A stretch of DNA of 45,922 nt, taken from the NCBI GenBank assembly GCA_025449835.1, contig JANWIO010000053.1:1-45922 (forward strand), given 5' to 3'. How positions within the stretch are numbered: the stretch's first letter is position 1; every line of letters starts with the position of its first letter. The position numbers and the translations under genes were made by a program. Source of the stretch: Vampirovibrionales bacterium. GTDB lineage: Bacteria; Cyanobacteriota; Vampirovibrionia; Vampirovibrionales; JAGQHJ01. This document shows, one piece after another, positions 1-7,351 of this stretch. The notes below the pieces were generated by a model, which ran no database searches, was not told the origin of the DNA, and saw only the letters and a program-made list of their open reading frames with translations.

Positions 1-87
1 GAAGTGGGGCAATTGGTGAAGATGAATACGGTGTTGGTTCATTTGGAGGCCACTGAAGATGACTCTGTCGTATCCCAAAACCGTTAA
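1..87 (+). CDS. C-terminal end of a biotinyl-domain (biotin carboxyl carrier) protein, partial
   Basis: The reading frame is open from base 1 to a TAA at 85-87. Its first residues, EVGQLVKMNTVLVHLE, have the Gly-x-Val-x-x-x-x-x-Leu-Val-x-(L/I)-E pattern that closes biotinyl/lipoyl beta-barrel domains. It lies directly before HMG-CoA lyase and birA, which suggests the biotin-bearing subunit of a carboxylase such as 3-methylcrotonyl-CoA carboxylase. Its last 29 bases overlap the next gene in another frame, so translation is probably coupled. Only about 28 residues are visible and the biotinylated lysine is outside the window, so the exact carboxylase is inferred from context. Confidence 0.6.
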   Translation, partial: EVGQLVKMNTVLVHLEATEDDSVVSQNR

Positions 88-988
88 AATTGTGGAGGTT
101 GGTCCCAGAGACGGCCTTCAAAATGAATCTTTAGAGATTTCTACGGCTCATAAGCTTGCTTTTATTGACCTGCTTGCCCAAAGTGGATTGAAACAAATCG
201 AGGTCACATCGTTTGTGCATCCCAAGCGGATTCCCCAATTGGCCGATGCTTTTGAAGTAGCTCAAGGGGTGAAAGAATATCCTGAGGTTACTTACTCTGC
301 CTTGGTTCCCAATATGAAAGGGCTAGAACGAGCCATTTCGTCTGGCATAAAACGGATTGCCGTGTTTACGGCGGCTTCAGAAACCTTTACCCAGAAAAAT
401 ATTAATATGGGGGTTCAAGAATCTTTAGACACTTTTAACCCCATTGTTCAAGAGGCATTAAAACAGGGCATGAGTGTAAGAGGCTATGTTTCAACCTGCT
501 TTGTGTGCCCTTATGAAGGGGATGTGAAAAAAGAAAAAGTGCTTTTTGTGGCCAAAGCGCTCCAACAAATGGGGATTGATGAAATCTCTTTGGGAGATAC
601 CATTGGGGCCGCAGCGCCCAATAATGTGTACGAGACAGTCGGGGAGATTTTAAACGAGATTCCCAAGGAACAGATTGCCTTACATTTTCATGATACCTAT
701 GGCACAGCCCTTGCCAATGTGGTTGCTGGGTTAGACTTGGGGATTACCACCTTTGATGCGTCGGCTGGTGGTTTAGGAGGATGTCCTTATGCACCAGGCG
801 CCTCTGGAAATCTGGCAACAGAAGATTTGGTTTATCTTTTACAACGTATGGGGATTGAAACTGGGGTGGATTTAGAAAAATTGGCAAAAGCCTCCTTTTT
901 TATTCAACAGGTGCTGGGACGACCACTCCCCAGTAAGCAGTTGCAGCGACTATCCAGTTGTCAGCAGGTCCAGGAGTGTCAGGGGTGA
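59..988 (+). CDS. mvaB: Hydroxymethylglutaryl-CoA lyase
   Basis: Cleaves (S)-HMG-CoA to acetoacetate and acetyl-CoA, the last step of leucine catabolism, in a DRE-TIM metallolyase barrel. The 309 residues match the usual family size. The N-terminal strand VEVGPRDGLQNE (about 12-23) carries the catalytic Arg-Asp pair. HFHDTYG is the metal-binding His-x-His strand. The signature loop GLGGCPYAPGASGN holds the catalytic cysteine, here Cys242. The ATG at 59 fits the known N-terminus of bacterial homologues. The gene overlaps the upstream biotinyl-domain gene and the downstream birA, so the three are probably co-translated for leucine or branched acyl-CoA breakdown. The family assignment is very secure. 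The leucine role rests on context. Confidence 0.95.
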   Translation: MTLSYPKTVKIVEVGPRDGLQNESLEISTAHKLAFIDLLAQSGLKQIEVTSFVHPKRIPQLADAFEVAQGVKEYPEVTYSALVPNMKGLERAISSGIKRIAVFTAASETFTQKNINMGVQESLDTFNPIVQEALKQGMSVRGYVSTCFVCPYEGDVKKEKVLFVAKALQQMGIDEISLGDTIGAAAPNNVYETVGEILNEIPKEQIALHFHDTYGTALANVVAGLDLGITTFDASAGGLGGCPYAPGASGNLATEDLVYLLQRMGIETGVDLEKLAKASFFIQQVLGRPLPSKQLQRLSSCQQVQECQG

Positions 989-1653
989 TTGTGGATCTGC
1001 CTAAAGGATTTTGGTATGACACGGTGGATTCCACCATGGATGAAGCCCGACGCTTGATTGAGGCAGGGCAAATTCAAGGCACGGCTTTTGTCATGGCCAA
1101 TCATCAATCCAAAGGCCGGGGAACACAAGGTCGGTCTTGGGTATCTCCAGAGGATGGGGGTATTTATCTCTCTGTAATCCATTTACCCGAAGGAAAAGAA
1201 CATTTTGAGGCCATTCCGGATTATACCCTGGCGGCAGGGGTGGCCTGTGTGGAAGCGTTAACAAGTGTGACCGGTATAAACGCTCAGCTTAAACCCATCA
1301 ATGATATTTATGTGGCCGGGAAAAAACTGGGTGGAATTTTGGTGGAGAGTGATTTATCCCAGCAAGGGATTACGGCTCTGATTACCGGCGTGGGGTTGAA
1401 TCTTCGGTGCGTGCCAAGAGAATTGGATAGGCCTGTGATTACCCCCGTTTCTTTAGAAGAGCTGTTGTCTCCTGAAGCATTTGAGCATCTTGCTTTTGAT
1501 ACCTTGGTAGAGACCATGGTGGCAAAAATTTGTTTTTGGTATGCTCTATTGTTCAATGGGCAGGCTGGGCAAGTCCAACGGGCTTGGCAACAGTATCGGT
1601 TAGAGGAGGATTCTGGTGAAAAAGTTTTCTCAGATGAAAACACCAGGATATAA
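985..1653 (+). CDS. birA: Biotin--[acetyl-CoA-carboxylase] ligase, BirA type without DNA-binding domain
   Basis: Activates biotin as biotinyl-5'-AMP and attaches it to carrier lysines. Visible motifs are DSTMDEARRL, the nucleotide/biotin loop HQSKGRGTQGRSW, and INDIYVAGKKLGGILVES, which matches the ligase core (W/IND...KKLGGIL-E). There is no N-terminal helix-turn-helix, so it is a pure enzyme. The GTG at 985 forms a GTGA overlap with the stop of the lyase gene and has AGGAG at 972-976 eight bases upstream; in-frame TTG 958 is an alternative. The protein is 222 residues and stops just where the C-terminal SH3-like domain should start (SGEKVFSDENTRI). It is therefore either a natural short form or truncated. 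Its position next to a biotin carrier makes functional sense. Confidence 0.88.
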   Translation: MIVDLPKGFWYDTVDSTMDEARRLIEAGQIQGTAFVMANHQSKGRGTQGRSWVSPEDGGIYLSVIHLPEGKEHFEAIPDYTLAAGVACVEALTSVTGINAQLKPINDIYVAGKKLGGILVESDLSQQGITALITGVGLNLRCVPRELDRPVITPVSLEELLSPEAFEHLAFDTLVETMVAKICFWYALLFNGQAGQVQRAWQQYRLEEDSGEKVFSDENTRI

Positions 1654-1685
1654 TGGAATATTATTGTGTGCGTGAAAGTGACTGA

Positions 1686-3035
1686 ATGAATCACCGATCA
1701 TCTACAGTAAAAGTGGGTTTGTTAACCATGGTCTCCCTGGCGGTGTTAATTACCACCGTTATTTGGCTTCGAGGGCGTAGCTTTGGTGGTGGCCAAAGCT
1801 TTGATGTCTATTTTAAGGATGTTGACGGCTTACGTGGTGGTGCCCCGGTGCAATTTATGGGGATTCGGGTTGGCTTTGTGGATGAAGTGACTCCCATGCG
1901 AGTTAAAAACAAACAGTACCGGGTTCATATAAAGTTTACGATTACAGATAGAACCGTCCAGGTGCCGCGTGGTTCAACGATTAGTCTTGAGCAATCTGGG
2001 ATTATTGGTGAAAAATTTGTCGAAATTACGCCGCCTCACCCTCGGTCGTATTCCCTGGAATTACCCCGAAAAGACTCGATGATTGCCAAAGGCCTGCCCA
2101 TTTTGGTTGCTTTTCGAGAAGGATTGGTCCCTGTGGGGGAAGTGAAAAATGCAAGTTATACAACAGAGCCTCAGATTACGAAAACATCGCCGGATTATAT
2201 TTATCAACTGCAATATATTATCAATCTACCTGGCTATACCCCGCCAGATGAGCCAGAGCTTAAAGTAACCAAGGAAAAAGGAACAGAGGTTCTGGTACTT
2301 CAAGACCCCACGGCACAATGGGGATATGCGCCCTCTAGTGACACCTATTTTAGCTTAGAGGAACCTCTTCGGTTAAAAGATTTTCTGGCCCAGCAGCTCA
2401 TCTCGGCAGAATCCCTTGAAACGACCAACGATAAAATTAATAAACTGCTTTCTGATGATGCTATTGCCTCCATTCAAGGGACATTTAAGAACTCTGAAGA
2501 GCTAACGGCCCAAGCCACAAAGGTTTTAAAACAAGCCGATACTCTTTTTGTTGCAACCCAGCAAGATTTACATTCGTTGGTTGGTTCCACCCAGACCTTA
2601 ACTCGGAGTGTGGTATCTGTCAGCGATAATATTAATGAAATTGCTGGGGATCCGGAATTAAAAGGGGAAATAAAACGCACTGTACGCTCTGTAGATACCT
2701 CCATGGAGGCTTTGACTGCCTTATTAGATGATCCGCAATTGAAGGCAACGCTGTCTAACGCAAAAGTCACCTCAGATAACGCTGCCGAACTGATGAAATA
2801 CCTGAAAGATACGGCTGTGAATGGGGATTTAAAAGGGCGATTGGATCAATCCATTACATTACTCGATGCCTCATTAACTAGGCTTTCTAACGTTTTAGAA
2901 CAGGTTCAATCTGTTACTTCGGATAAGCAAAGCATGAAAGGCATTATTGATGAGACGAAAGAAACGTCACAGAACTTGAATAAGTTCTCCAAAAAACTGA
3001 ATAAACGCTTTTTACTCTTTAGATTGCTATTTTAA
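1686..3035 (+). CDS. MCE-domain (MlaD-like) membrane-anchored lipid-transport protein
   Basis: Residues about 8-28 form one N-terminal membrane anchor, followed by the MCE domain (about 38-120) with the typical DVYFKDVDGLRGGAPVQFMG start and the GIRVGFVDEV turn. MCE proteins are the periplasmic lipid-binding part of Mla/TGD-type ABC transporters in diderms. The C-terminal half (about 230-445) is polar, Ser/Thr/Leu-rich and heptad-like, and probably forms a helical tether or tunnel as in longer MCE proteins. No MlaE permease or MlaF ATPase gene is in the window, so the partners must lie elsewhere. The start ATG follows birA by about 30 bases. The gene end overlaps the convergent TusA-like gene by 9 bases. 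The 449-residue length is longer than E. coli MlaD. Confidence 0.85.
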   Translation: MNHRSSTVKVGLLTMVSLAVLITTVIWLRGRSFGGGQSFDVYFKDVDGLRGGAPVQFMGIRVGFVDEVTPMRVKNKQYRVHIKFTITDRTVQVPRGSTISLEQSGIIGEKFVEITPPHPRSYSLELPRKDSMIAKGLPILVAFREGLVPVGEVKNASYTTEPQITKTSPDYIYQLQYIINLPGYTPPDEPELKVTKEKGTEVLVLQDPTAQWGYAPSSDTYFSLEEPLRLKDFLAQQLISAESLETTNDKINKLLSDDAIASIQGTFKNSEELTAQATKVLKQADTLFVATQQDLHSLVGSTQTLTRSVVSVSDNINEIAGDPELKGEIKRTVRSVDTSMEALTALLDDPQLKATLSNAKVTSDNAAELMKYLKDTAVNGDLKGRLDQSITLLDASLTRLSNVLEQVQSVTSDKQSMKGIIDETKETSQNLNKFSKKLNKRFLLFRLLF

Positions 3036-3281
3036 ACGCCGAATCCAAAGGCAAATGCCTTCTGGATCAGCTTCCAATCGTTCATTTTTGATGATTTCAT
3101 GTCCTTCGGCCTCAATGCTCTTGGGAATATTCATCACCGATTCAGAGGTGGCACTGATCCATACTTCTAAAAAGGCATTTAATGGGATCTTTTCGAGGGC
3201 CAGCCGGGTCTTAACAAAGTTCAACGGACATTTTGTCAGTCGAAAATCTAAAATTTCTAGAGGCGATTCGTTGCTAGTCAT
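3027..3281 (-). CDS. TusA/SirA-like sulfur-carrier protein
   Basis: A small 84-residue protein with the TusA fold pattern: LEILDFRLTKCPLNFVKTRLAL, then LEVWISA and a late GHEI strand. TusA proteins relay persulfide sulfur on the Cys of a C-P-x-P motif. Here the motif is C18-P-L-N, so the second Pro is lost but the cysteine kept. The ATG at 3281 overlaps the stop of the upstream Cys-rich gene as ATGA (3278-3281), which supports this start over the upstream in-frame ATG at 3296. Membership of the family is well supported. The sulfur acceptor is not visible. Both minus-strand genes appear to be one transcript that runs convergently into the MCE gene. Confidence 0.75.
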   Translation of the reverse strand: MTSNESPLEILDFRLTKCPLNFVKTRLALEKIPLNAFLEVWISATSESVMNIPKSIEAEGHEIIKNERLEADPEGICLWIRRLK

Positions 3282-3550
3282 GAGGCAATTGGGCAAAAGC
3301 AGGTTTTATCGGTGATTCTAGGGCAGGGAGTTGGATTGAATTTTTCCCAAGGCGTTTTAAAGCATTCTCGTTCCATCACATAGTCTAACACCCAATGATA
3401 AAATGCATCTGGTTCTTTTTCGGTACTTTTTGCCAGGCACTCTAAGCAGAACTCAGAATCCACATTGTTCAACACCAGGTTCATCACATGGATGCGTTCG
3501 CAAAAAGGTTTATCACAAGCATCGCAATAATAATCAAAAAAGTCTGCCAT
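3278..3550 (-). CDS. Small Cys-rich zinc-ribbon-like protein, function unknown
   Basis: A 90-residue protein with cysteines at C9-x2-C12, C17 and C35-x2-C38 and a Cys-rich tail (PCPRITDKTCFCP). The paired CxxC knuckles suggest a metal site (Zn or Fe-S), and the tail could carry further reactive thiols. It is translationally coupled (ATGA) to the TusA-like gene, so a role in sulfur transfer or metal-sulfur assembly is plausible, but that is inference. The frame is open to 3646, but the ATG at 3550 gives a protein that begins at the conserved-looking region and avoids overlap with the divergent gene at 3630; its Shine-Dalgarno sequence is weak. I do not recognise a named family. Confidence 0.6.
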   Translation of the reverse strand: MADFFDYYCDACDKPFCERIHVMNLVLNNVDSEFCLECLAKSTEKEPDAFYHWVLDYVMERECFKTPWEKFNPTPCPRITDKTCFCPIAS

Positions 3551-3629
3551 GTGGTCAATTCGCCTTATCGGTGTGTTTGTCGTACCATAATCAATCAGCA
3601 AAAACAATCGAATAGAAAGGGTTATCCAA

Positions 3630-5012
3630 ATGCCGACGAGAACCAAAGCTGCCTATATTGCCGTTGAGGATACAACAGATTTGGCCCCGACACTTTTGAG
3701 TCTACAAGAGCAAGGATTTCATTTCAATGGTCCGGAGAGAATGGCTGCTTGGTTTAAAGAATCAGGGCTTCTCTTTCAGCCGCAAGAAATCCCTGCATTT
3801 ATGGAACGCTATTCCCAGTCGGTGTCTGCCAACTCACAATGGGTGGCGATTTTACATGGTCTTAGTAAGAAAGAGACTTCCTTTCAAGCACAACGAGAGG
3901 CCTTAACCAGTTTTTTAGCCAGCTTAGCTGACCCCAATATGTTACTGATCACACATCCGGGCCAATACAATTTGCTCCAGCCTGAAAATATACAGGATGA
4001 TGGCCATTGGACGAAGATATCAAAACGGCTTTTGCAAAATATATTTCCCTCTCAAATGCTTTTGCTCCAGAAAAAGATGTGCTTGGGCGATAAAAATCAC
4101 GTTCTCTACACCCATAATCCAGGTTGGCTGGAAGCGTTAGAAGTGTTACCCCATACTGCTCCCTACAAACTGAGTGAAGGTCATTTAAAAAGTGTTTTGG
4201 TGGGAACACAGCTCTTGATTCAATTGGGCAGAACCCAAAGTATTGCTCCTGGTCAGGTGATTTTGCTTCAGCATGGGCTTCCGGTTCAGGTGGCTTGTAC
4301 TGAAAAAGCCATCGGTGAAGCTGTCGATCATGTTTTATCCCAAAATAGTCTTTTGGTTGGGGGGGGTGTTCTGGTTGTGTCCCATCCTTTGTCGCCAGCG
4401 GTTTTGCAAAAAGTTGCTGCTTCTGGAATCCAGGCGGTTGTTGCTACAGCCTGGGAACCGGAATCCCTACAGGTTGCGCAAGCTCTATTGCTTCCAGTTC
4501 AGTTTCATCTGAATCGCCTTCATCTTGCGGACTCTCTGTTAATTCCCATGGGTGGGCAGTCTTGTCAGTTTCAAATCACAACCATTGACGCCCATCAGGT
4601 GGCGTGGCAAACCCCTCACAAACCCACCAATAAGCAATTACTCGATTTAGAAATGGGCGTTGTCTTGGCAGAACCCGTAAGTCCTTGCGCAGCTGTTATG
4701 ATTCAAAATCAAAAAACATTGGCGGTCTCCGGGAGTATGGCACTCCCCATTGAGGCGGTTGAGTATTGTATTTCCACTTCTTCTGGTGAAACTGAAGGGG
4801 CAGTTTGTGTCATTACTGGAGAAATCTATGATGAAGCCTTGATTCATCTCTTGGTCCAAAGTCGGATTGCAGGTGTTTTGTTTTTAAATACTGCTGGATA
4901 CTCTCCAGAAATGGTTCAGCGATTCCGAAAACTCCCCATCTTTGTGGGGACATATACAGAGCAAGGCATGCGTGAAGTGTTACATCAAGTGGGAGGCGTA
5001 CGACATGGATAA
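3630..5012 (+). CDS. Conserved-looking protein of unknown function (460 aa)
   Basis: Long open frame with codon use like its neighbours and no membrane segments or signal peptide, so probably cytoplasmic. The sequence alternates hydrophobic strands and helices (AVVATAWEPESLQVA, AVCVITGEIYDEALIHLL), as in alpha/beta enzymes. The general layout, with an N-terminal small alpha/beta part and a C-terminal segment rich in conserved-looking small residues, faintly recalls PurH-type AICAR transformylase/IMP cyclohydrolases. However, none of the PurH signature motifs (for example KTLHPKIHGG) is present, so I do not assign it. Its end overlaps the TPR lipoprotein gene by 8 bases, which suggests coupled translation. 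ATG 3630 is the first good start. Confidence 0.7.
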   Translation: MPTRTKAAYIAVEDTTDLAPTLLSLQEQGFHFNGPERMAAWFKESGLLFQPQEIPAFMERYSQSVSANSQWVAILHGLSKKETSFQAQREALTSFLASLADPNMLLITHPGQYNLLQPENIQDDGHWTKISKRLLQNIFPSQMLLLQKKMCLGDKNHVLYTHNPGWLEALEVLPHTAPYKLSEGHLKSVLVGTQLLIQLGRTQSIAPGQVILLQHGLPVQVACTEKAIGEAVDHVLSQNSLLVGGGVLVVSHPLSPAVLQKVAASGIQAVVATAWEPESLQVAQALLLPVQFHLNRLHLADSLLIPMGGQSCQFQITTIDAHQVAWQTPHKPTNKQLLDLEMGVVLAEPVSPCAAVMIQNQKTLAVSGSMALPIEAVEYCISTSSGETEGAVCVITGEIYDEALIHLLVQSRIAGVLFLNTAGYSPEMVQRFRKLPIFVGTYTEQGMREVLHQVGGVRHG

Positions 5013-5577
5013 AGGACGTATACAACTCGCCTTAGGGTGCTGTGTCTTGGGGGTAAGTGTGTTGATGATGAGTTGTGCCCAGAATAATACTGTTTATCAG
5101 CCGGCCATTGCAAAACTGATTGAAAAGGCCAGTGCGTTTAAAAATCAGAGTCACTTGGATGAAGCTATTTGCCGTTTAAAAGCTGCAGAAGATTTGGGGC
5201 CAGACGTATACCAAGTGCATTATAATCTAGGGGTCTTATACTCAGAGGCCAATCAATGGCAACCGGCCATTGACGAACTGCAGAAAGCTCTCAAAATTTC
5301 ACCCAATCAGCCCGATAGCTTGTACACATTGGCATACTCCTATGAGTCTCTTGGGGATATGTTGAGTGGCTCTCCTGGGAGTCCATCAACAGAAAAAACA
5401 AAGACATCTACTGCTTCATCAACGACCTCAGTGAGTGGGCAAGATGAAGCAAAGCAAGCCTATCAGGAGGCTTTGGCAACGTATCAGCAATATTTAAAAG
5501 TAGCGCCTCAAAATTCTCAACAGGCAAAGGATGCTCAAGGGGAGAGTACCTATTTGGAATCGAAGCTCAAACAATAA
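5005..5577 (+). CDS. TPR-containing putative lipoprotein
   Basis: The ATG at 5005 has GGGAGG at 4991-4996 eight bases upstream and overlaps the previous stop; the longer frame from 4942 lacks such a site. Residues 1-24 look like a lipoprotein signal: basic start, hydrophobic core, then VLMMSC with Cys24, although the lipobox is not canonical. Residues about 30-115 contain TPR-like helices (YQVHYNLGVLYSEANQWQPAI, SLYTLAYSYESLGD). A Ser/Thr-rich linker follows and then another helical pair (EALATYQQYLKVAPQ), which is TPR again. It probably acts as a scaffold at the envelope. The partner is unknown, though coupling to the preceding gene hints at a shared role. Confidence 0.75.
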   Translation: MDKGRIQLALGCCVLGVSVLMMSCAQNNTVYQPAIAKLIEKASAFKNQSHLDEAICRLKAAEDLGPDVYQVHYNLGVLYSEANQWQPAIDELQKALKISPNQPDSLYTLAYSYESLGDMLSGSPGSPSTEKTKTSTASSTTSVSGQDEAKQAYQEALATYQQYLKVAPQNSQQAKDAQGESTYLESKLKQ

Positions 5578-5651
5578 GCTTTTATTTGAAGCCTAAAAGC
5601 AAGAGCCACATTGAGCAAGCTGTCATCTTAAAAAAGATTTATTTTTCTTAT

Positions 5652-5666
5652 TGCAAATCATTCTCA
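5652..5666 (+). promoter_or_regulatory. Fur-like operator, upstream box
   Basis: TGCAAATCATTCTCA matches the 7-1-7 Fur consensus TGATAATnATTATCA at 11 of 14 positions by my count. It lies just upstream of the TATAAT at 5679-5684. Only a sequence match; iron control is inferred. Confidence 0.45.
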
Positions 5667-5684
5667 ATGTATGTACACTATAAT

Positions 5685-5699
5685 CGAGAATGGTTCTCA
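5685..5699 (+). promoter_or_regulatory. Fur-like operator, downstream box
   Basis: CGAGAATGGTTCTCA matches the Fur 7-1-7 consensus at 10 of 14 positions and contains the exact inverted repeat GAGAA-TGG-TTCTC. It begins directly after the TATAAT at 5679-5684, so a bound repressor would cover the transcription start. Together with the box at 5652 it brackets the -10 element. Confidence 0.45.
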
Positions 5700-5795
5700 A
5701 TAATAAATTTAAATTTTACGTTGACTGACAAAAACGGGCAGTGTTTCTACGTTCACTGGGCTTTACCTCCTACACGCACTGCCCTCTTTCTCTTT
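5691..5795 (+). ncRNA. Candidate Fur-controlled small RNA
   Basis: A TATAAT at 5679-5684 would start a plus-strand transcript near 5690, which would end at the stem-loop and T-rich tract at 5736-5795. No convincing open frame lies inside this interval and the next gene is on the other strand, so the Fur-like promoter has no obvious protein-coding target. A short RNA made under iron limitation is one explanation. The -35 element is poor (TTGCAA at 5651-5656 with a 22-base gap), and the hairpin may simply be the terminator of the convergent reductase gene. Low confidence. Confidence 0.25.
5736..5795. terminator. Stem-loop between convergent transcripts, possible bidirectional terminator
   Basis: GGGCAGTG (5736-5743) pairs perfectly with CACTGCCC (5777-5784) around a 33-base loop. 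On the plus strand it is followed by TCTTTCTCTTT. On the minus strand the stem is followed by GTTTTTG, so it could also end the aldo-keto reductase transcript. The long loop lowers confidence. Confidence 0.4.
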
Positions 5796-5816
5796 GGGTG
5801 AGCCAATACAATACTT

Positions 5817-6950
5817 TTATGGATGAGCTCCCATAAACATTGACTCAAATTCTTGGGCCGTTAAGGGTGAAGCTTGGGCAACCTGTAGGTTATCTTCTAC
5901 ATTGGCACTCTCTTTGTGTCCCACCAGAGGTGCTAAGACGCCTGGTGTGGAGCGAGCAAATTGGATGCAGGATTGAGCAGGTGTTTTGAGGCCTGGAAAC
6001 TGAGGTAAATTACTTTGTAAAAGTTGGCCTTGCATTAACGGAACACTGGTAAATACATGGATGCCGAGTACTTCTGCTGCTTTTAAGAGGCTCATGGGTG
6101 AATTGTTGACCTGTTGGTTATTGAGGGTTAAGGCCTCTGGCATAGCGAGGTTATAGGGGAGCTGGATGAATCGGAATCCATGGGTCTCTTTGCCTCCAAC
6201 GGATTCTGCAATTTGTACCACGGCTTCAAGGCTTAAATAGTCCGCCGTTTGGTTTGGCTGAGCTCGGAAACAATTCCAGGTGGCCAAACCATAATATCGA
6301 ATTCGGTTTTCTTGTCGGGCCTGTTCATAAAATTCAAAAGCCGTTTGGAGGCGATTCATAAATTGCGAGTAACCAATTTCTCCCAACTGTGATTCTGCCG
6401 CATTATGAAGATACATTAAATCCAGGGTTTCAAGGCCCAGGTTTTTGAGGCTTTGGTTAAGCTCATGATTTAAGAAGGATGGGGTCATGCAGTGACTTCC
6501 CCCCACAATATCCTGGGGGCTCACGATTCCAGGATGGATGTATTCTTGCTGAAAATAGGCTTGGAAGCTCTGTTGAGCGTGAGCATCGGGTGAGAGATAT
6601 CCGTTTTTGGAACAGATAAAAACTTCATCCCGTTGAAGCGTTCCAGCTTCAACGAGTTGACGTAAAGCCTTACCTAACGAACGTTCAGAACACTGGTATC
6701 GGTAGTTAATCGCTGTATCAATCACATTAATTGCACCAGACTGAATAGAGCGAAGCGCTGCTTCTTCCATTTGTTGGTCTGCCTCGGGCGTTGGATCTCC
6801 GAGATAGCTTCCCATACCTAGGGAAGAAAGAAACAAGCCTTGGTCTATTTTTCTAAAATGGTTTTTAGCAACTTTTTCCTGTGTTTCTTGGCGGGTTGCA
6901 AAGCCTTTTGTCCCCATTTCGGTTGCAAACCCTTGAATGGCATGATGCAT
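5817..6950 (-). CDS. Aldo-keto reductase family oxidoreductase
   Basis: NAD(P)H-dependent carbonyl reductase of the AKR TIM-barrel superfamily. The catalytic tetrad is visible: Asp and Tyr in VIDTAINYRYQCSERSLGKAL, Lys in FICSKNGYL, and His in LDLMYLHN. The C-terminal part (TPGVLAPLVGHKESANVEDNL) is the usual cofactor-binding region. At 377 residues it is longer than most AKRs (about 320), with an N-terminal extension of about 35 residues and an insert after the lysine strand. ATG 6950 has AGAAGAGG about nine bases upstream. It is the only gene on this strand here and ends at the stem-loop at 5736-5795. The substrate cannot be told from sequence. Confidence 0.88.
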   Translation of the reverse strand: MHHAIQGFATEMGTKGFATRQETQEKVAKNHFRKIDQGLFLSSLGMGSYLGDPTPEADQQMEEAALRSIQSGAINVIDTAINYRYQCSERSLGKALRQLVEAGTLQRDEVFICSKNGYLSPDAHAQQSFQAYFQQEYIHPGIVSPQDIVGGSHCMTPSFLNHELNQSLKNLGLETLDLMYLHNAAESQLGEIGYSQFMNRLQTAFEFYEQARQENRIRYYGLATWNCFRAQPNQTADYLSLEAVVQIAESVGGKETHGFRFIQLPYNLAMPEALTLNNQQVNNSPMSLLKAAEVLGIHVFTSVPLMQGQLLQSNLPQFPGLKTPAQSCIQFARSTPGVLAPLVGHKESANVEDNLQVAQASPLTAQEFESMFMGAHP

Positions 6951-7351
6951 GCTGTTTGCCTCTTCTCTTATTTACAAATGACACCCAGGTATCATAGCGT
7001 AAAAAAGGAGGGTTTATTGGGAAAAATAGAGGGTGGTTTTTATTGAGCCATATTAAATTATAATTATAATTTTAATTTAAAAAATAAAATTGCTTTTTTG
7101 ATTTAATGCAATTGTCTTTAAGAATTACTACAAGAATATAGTATCGTTCTATGGATGTTGATTGTTCGTAAAAAAACCTTGTGTTGAGCGGATATACATG
7201 ATAAACCAAGGAGTAATTTAAAGCATCGTATTTTCGTTATTTTGTGTTAATTTTTTTTAACTTTACTTGTAAGTCTTTTTCTTTTTTCTTATTTTATTTT
7301 AACTTAGTGATACTTTATTAATTAATATCCTTAGAAACGGGAGTGCATCGT
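6951..7351. other. AT-rich intergenic region upstream of the prkA cluster
   Basis: About 400 bases without a credible gene, much more AT-rich than the flanks. It must hold the promoter of the prkA-spoVR-yeaH cluster and that of the divergent reductase. It contains the 18-base palindrome at 7055-7072. A possible but weak promoter is TTGTAA (7267-7272), 17 bases, TATTTT (7290-7295), about 50 bases before the start of prkA. No riboswitch was recognised. Confidence 0.5.
7055..7072. repeat. Perfect 18-base AT-only palindrome, possible operator
   Basis: AAATTATAATTATAATTT equals its own reverse complement. It sits about 280 bases before prkA and 100 bases before the reductase start, between divergent genes. 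It could be a regulator-binding site or just an effect of AT-rich composition. Confidence 0.4.

Noticed and set aside
1308..1694. 128-codon minus-strand frame inside birA
   Set aside because: Antisense shadow of birA; the plus strand carries clear BirA motifs.
3630..5012. Assignment as PurH (AICAR transformylase/IMP cyclohydrolase)
   Set aside because: The general layout is only faintly similar and the PurH signature segments are absent.
5586..5801. 71-codon plus-strand frame
   Set aside because: It overlaps the Fur-like boxes and the terminator stem, has no ribosome site, and its sequence looks non-coding.
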